NCBI GenBank assembly: GCA_019802505.1
Contig: JAFMOC010000083.1
Location: 2,771,501-2,835,500 of the forward strand
DNA length: 64,000 bases
Reading direction: 5' to 3'
DNA from: Corydoras sp. C115
Lineage: Eukaryota > Chordata > Actinopteri > Siluriformes > Callichthyidae
A model generated the notes under the pieces. That model did no database searches. It was given only the letters and a program-made list of their open reading frames with translations, and was not told where the DNA came from. A program made the translations under genes and the position numbers. Below are positions 61,536 through 64,000 of this stretch, in pieces. Each line of letters opens with the position of its first letter. The first letter of the stretch is position 1.

Positions 61536-62817
61536 AATTCTTAAATTACACCATGCTCTGGTATGATCCCACCTTTCATTGTTGTTTAGTATTAGTGGTG
61601 TTTCCTTCCAGAATCTTTGGCCTATGAATTCTCACGACACACATAACACAAGACTGCCCCCCCACAAAAAGAAGCACTAATACCACCCTGAGGGAAAAAG
61701 GATTAGATGGCTATACAGTATAAAGGGACACAGTTGGTGCGGAGAAGCCTGTCATGTTTGACTTTATGTGAGGGCATGTGTTTGTTTGGGTGGGAGGGTT
61801 TTATTTGGTACTTTTCTTTGATGTCTGTAAGGAAACAATGGCTAGACACAGGTAGGTCAAAAGCTTAGAAATGCACTGGCCCTCCTACGTTTTTGTTGAA
61901 TTAAAGCACAATTTTAAAAAGTCTTCAGACCAAACAGTGCAATTGTTTTTATTTTTTTTTATTTTGTTCCCTACATTTTCATTTTTTCCTAGATTATGTC
62001 TTTTCCTTTTATCTCTGCTTATTGTTTCATAACTGGGTAAACATATTATTTTTAAGACTTCATCTCATCAGATTTGGTAATTTAGTGGAAGTGTTTTTTG
62101 GGGTGAAAGTCTCAGTGGCGTTTGAGTGATGACAAAAGGCTTCTGCATGGCTTCACTTTCACCAGCTTTAGATGAAGTGACAAAAACAGACTATGGCTTA
62201 ATTCAGAGAATAGGCCTTCAAATCCACTCACAATACCCACTTCCCAGCCTGAGGGCATATCCGCATACCCACATGCAGACATGCCCACACATATTTGTGT
62301 ATTCACGCACAAATACACACACACATACACATGCACACACACAGAAAGGGAGAAAGAAAAATAGAGTGAAAGAAAGAGATTGTCTCAATTGAAACACATA
62401 TTCAACCATAACAGAATCATAAACATAGGACTAGGTGAAGTATTGAGTTCCAAATAATGCCTGAGTTGTTACATATAGAGTACAGACCAGTAGGAAAATG
62501 ACAGGTGTTTATGAATAAAGACTAAGGACAGGTGGACTTCAAACCCACCCCAGATTTATTATTCACAATTAACTAAATCAACAAACGTATTATCTATATA
62601 CATACACACAGACAGCAGCGTTCTGTCCCCTCATTCAGCAGTCAATCCTTCTTGACTTTCTGAACTTTTTGAGTATTTTAACCAATATTATTAAAATAAA
62701 TAAAAAAATAAATCTGCAATCCCATAAATTTAGAAACGTGTTCTTGTATTTTTATGTTGAATCATAAAATCACTCTGTCATAAATGTTGGTTAAGCAGCA
62801 AGGGTATTGGAGCACTT

Positions 62818-62855
62818 AGTGGAGCACCTCCTTCTTAATGGAGCACCTCCTTCTA
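62818..62855. repeat. Short tandem duplication (GGAGCACCTCCTTCT x2)
   Basis: GGAGCACCTCCTTCT at 62820-62834 and 62840-62854, with a 20-bp offset, just outside the MITE at 62862. Confidence 0.85.
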
Positions 62856-62861
62856 TCTCCA

Positions 62862-63337
62862 TTGTCTATTTTCTCCACTTACCGTATAGATGGACGTTGT
62901 GGTTTTACAATTACAGACTGTAGTACATCTGTTTTCTTTTTCTTATTAGTGCTGTTGGCTATCGGTTTTCTACTGGTGAGGACCATCGCAGAGCAGGTAC
63001 AATTTGGGTGCTTTATTGTTTATTGTGAGTTCTGCAGTGACACTGATGCGATGAGGGGGTTTTAGTTCAGCAGTGCTGCTGTAGTTTAATTTAAACACCT
63101 CAGTGACACTGCTGGGATAGGAATAATGCACCAACCAAATAATACCTGCTCTGTGGTGGTGCTATTGGGATCCTGACTATTAGAGAACATAGTAAAGGGG
63201 ACGTGCACAGTATGTACTGTAGCCCAGATGGATGAAATATTACAACTATAAAGTCCATATTTATAGTAAGTGGAACTGAGAACATGTCTAATAAGTGGAG
63301 CGAAAAGAAGATGTGTCCAAACTCTTGACTGGTAATG
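62862..63337 (+). mobile_element. Tc1/mariner-type palindromic MITE, long copy A4
   Basis: Left arm 'CTATTTTCTCCACTTACCGTATAGATGGACG' and right arm 'AAAGTCCATATTTATAGTAAGTGGAAC' are inverted repeats. The interior has 'AGAGCAGGTACAATTTGGGTG' with its inverse 'AATAATACCTGCTCTG', plus 'TTCTGCAGTGACACTGATG' and 'CTCAGTGACACTGCTGGGATAGG'. The right end GGTAATG is followed by TA; the left terminal CAGTACC is lost. Confidence 0.75.
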
Positions 63338-63839
63338 TATATTTTGTTGTGCTGTTGGTCATTAATTAGTATGCTATTGAAAACTGCTATCATGGTCAAA
63401 GTAATTACCAATAAATGTCTTAGGGCACAACTAAAAACCATAATCATAAGGCTCATAATTAAAATCAGTTTCACAAGTTATTTTTGGTTTTATAGCATTC
63501 ATCCGTTGACATTATTAAGATGTGTTTAAATGACGTGACATATTTGTCACCACCGGTCATTTGTCTACCATTTTAGAATCCTTAGACCTTTTTATGTGAT
63601 AGACAGCAGTTAGGTCCTTGGTGGGCCAATGATGTGAGATATGGGAAGGCCATGGAAATTGATGCCCCAGTGGGCTTTAAGAAATCGACTCCAGAAGGTG
63701 AAGTCAGGGTGAAACAGTGTGTTTGAAACACTTGAAAAATGGTAGGGTGATATGACTGATGAGAGAGACTTCTCCTCTCATGTTGTGCAAAGGAAGGCAT
63801 GCCAGTAAGGCATAAATCATTTTAATCCCCACATCACGT

Positions 63840-63840
<1 letters not shown>

Positions 63841-63905
<65 letters not shown>
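63841..63905. repeat. (CA)32 microsatellite
   Basis: About 65 bp of perfect CA repeat. Confidence 0.97.
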
Positions 63906-63908
<3 letters not shown>

Positions 63909-64000
63909 TGCAGGGAAACACATCTCTTGTTCTTCTTTTTTACCTTATTATTTAAAAATAAAAATTTTATTATTTTATTGCAAATATAATAGTGTGATTT

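Larger units (their letters stand above)
49232..64000 (+). other. pcdh7: Probable downstream pcdh7 intron (non-coding, repeat-filled)
   Basis: The exon that should follow, encoding the CM2 region and the C terminus, is not found in the remaining 14.7 kb, so this stretch should be intronic. Apart from the repeats listed separately, I see nothing assignable in 49290-51055, 51845-51975, 52055-52965, 53030-54915, 55000-55650, 56050-56815, 57165-58245, 58615-59840, 60100-60375, 60485-61240, 61535-62810 and 63340-63835. Confidence 0.6.

Noticed and set aside
1..64000. Prokaryotic-type systems, CRISPR arrays, viral or toxin genes
   Set aside because: No operon-like gene arrangement, no direct-repeat/spacer array and no recognisable viral or toxin domain in any frame.

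Overview
The window is vertebrate, almost certainly teleost fish, DNA. It is AT-rich, has no dense coding, carries many long dinucleotide microsatellites, and is full of fish-type repeats: DANA/mermaid-like tRNA-derived SINEs, HAmo-like SINEs, RTE-type LINE fragments, Tc1-like transposon remnants and palindromic MITEs. The repeat mix resembles otophysan fishes such as catfishes or characins, but that placement is an inference from memory of these families.

Only one real protein-coding segment is convincing: a 217-bp internal exon at 49015-49231 on the + strand. It has a clean acceptor and donor, is much more GC-rich than its surroundings, and encodes the PP1-docking (CM3, RRVTF) part of the cytoplasmic tail of protocadherin-7 (delta-1 protocadherin). 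The rest of the window is best read as the very large introns of pcdh7: at least 49 kb upstream and 14.7 kb downstream of the exon. No other exon, RNA gene or prokaryotic-type system was found.

Layout: 1-10 kb holds a decayed RTE LINE (endonuclease part, + strand), a (TG)n tract, palindromic MITE pieces, a full-length but degenerate SINE and a minus-strand Tc1 transposase relic. 10-25 kb holds several SINEs, Tc1 left-end fragments, the 3' end of an RTE LINE, a GC-rich unit bounded by 14-bp direct repeats, and a 72-bp (TA)n tract. 25-37 kb holds compound CA/GA microsatellites, a Tc1 relic with a lost catalytic Asp, and a SINE interrupted by a LINE tail with a 7-bp target duplication. 37-48 kb holds LINE coding relics, a tandemly duplicated SINE body, and a duplicated transposon segment. 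49-64 kb holds the pcdh7 exon, another Tc1 relic, a young SINE with a perfect 19-bp target duplication, an intact-ended TA-flanked MITE, and further SINE copies.

The genes do not form an operon or pathway. The interest lies in the isolated exon with its possible intron-retention end, and in the record of nested and duplicated mobile elements. I did not find a novel biological system. Repeat family names were assigned by recognising motifs, without a database search.
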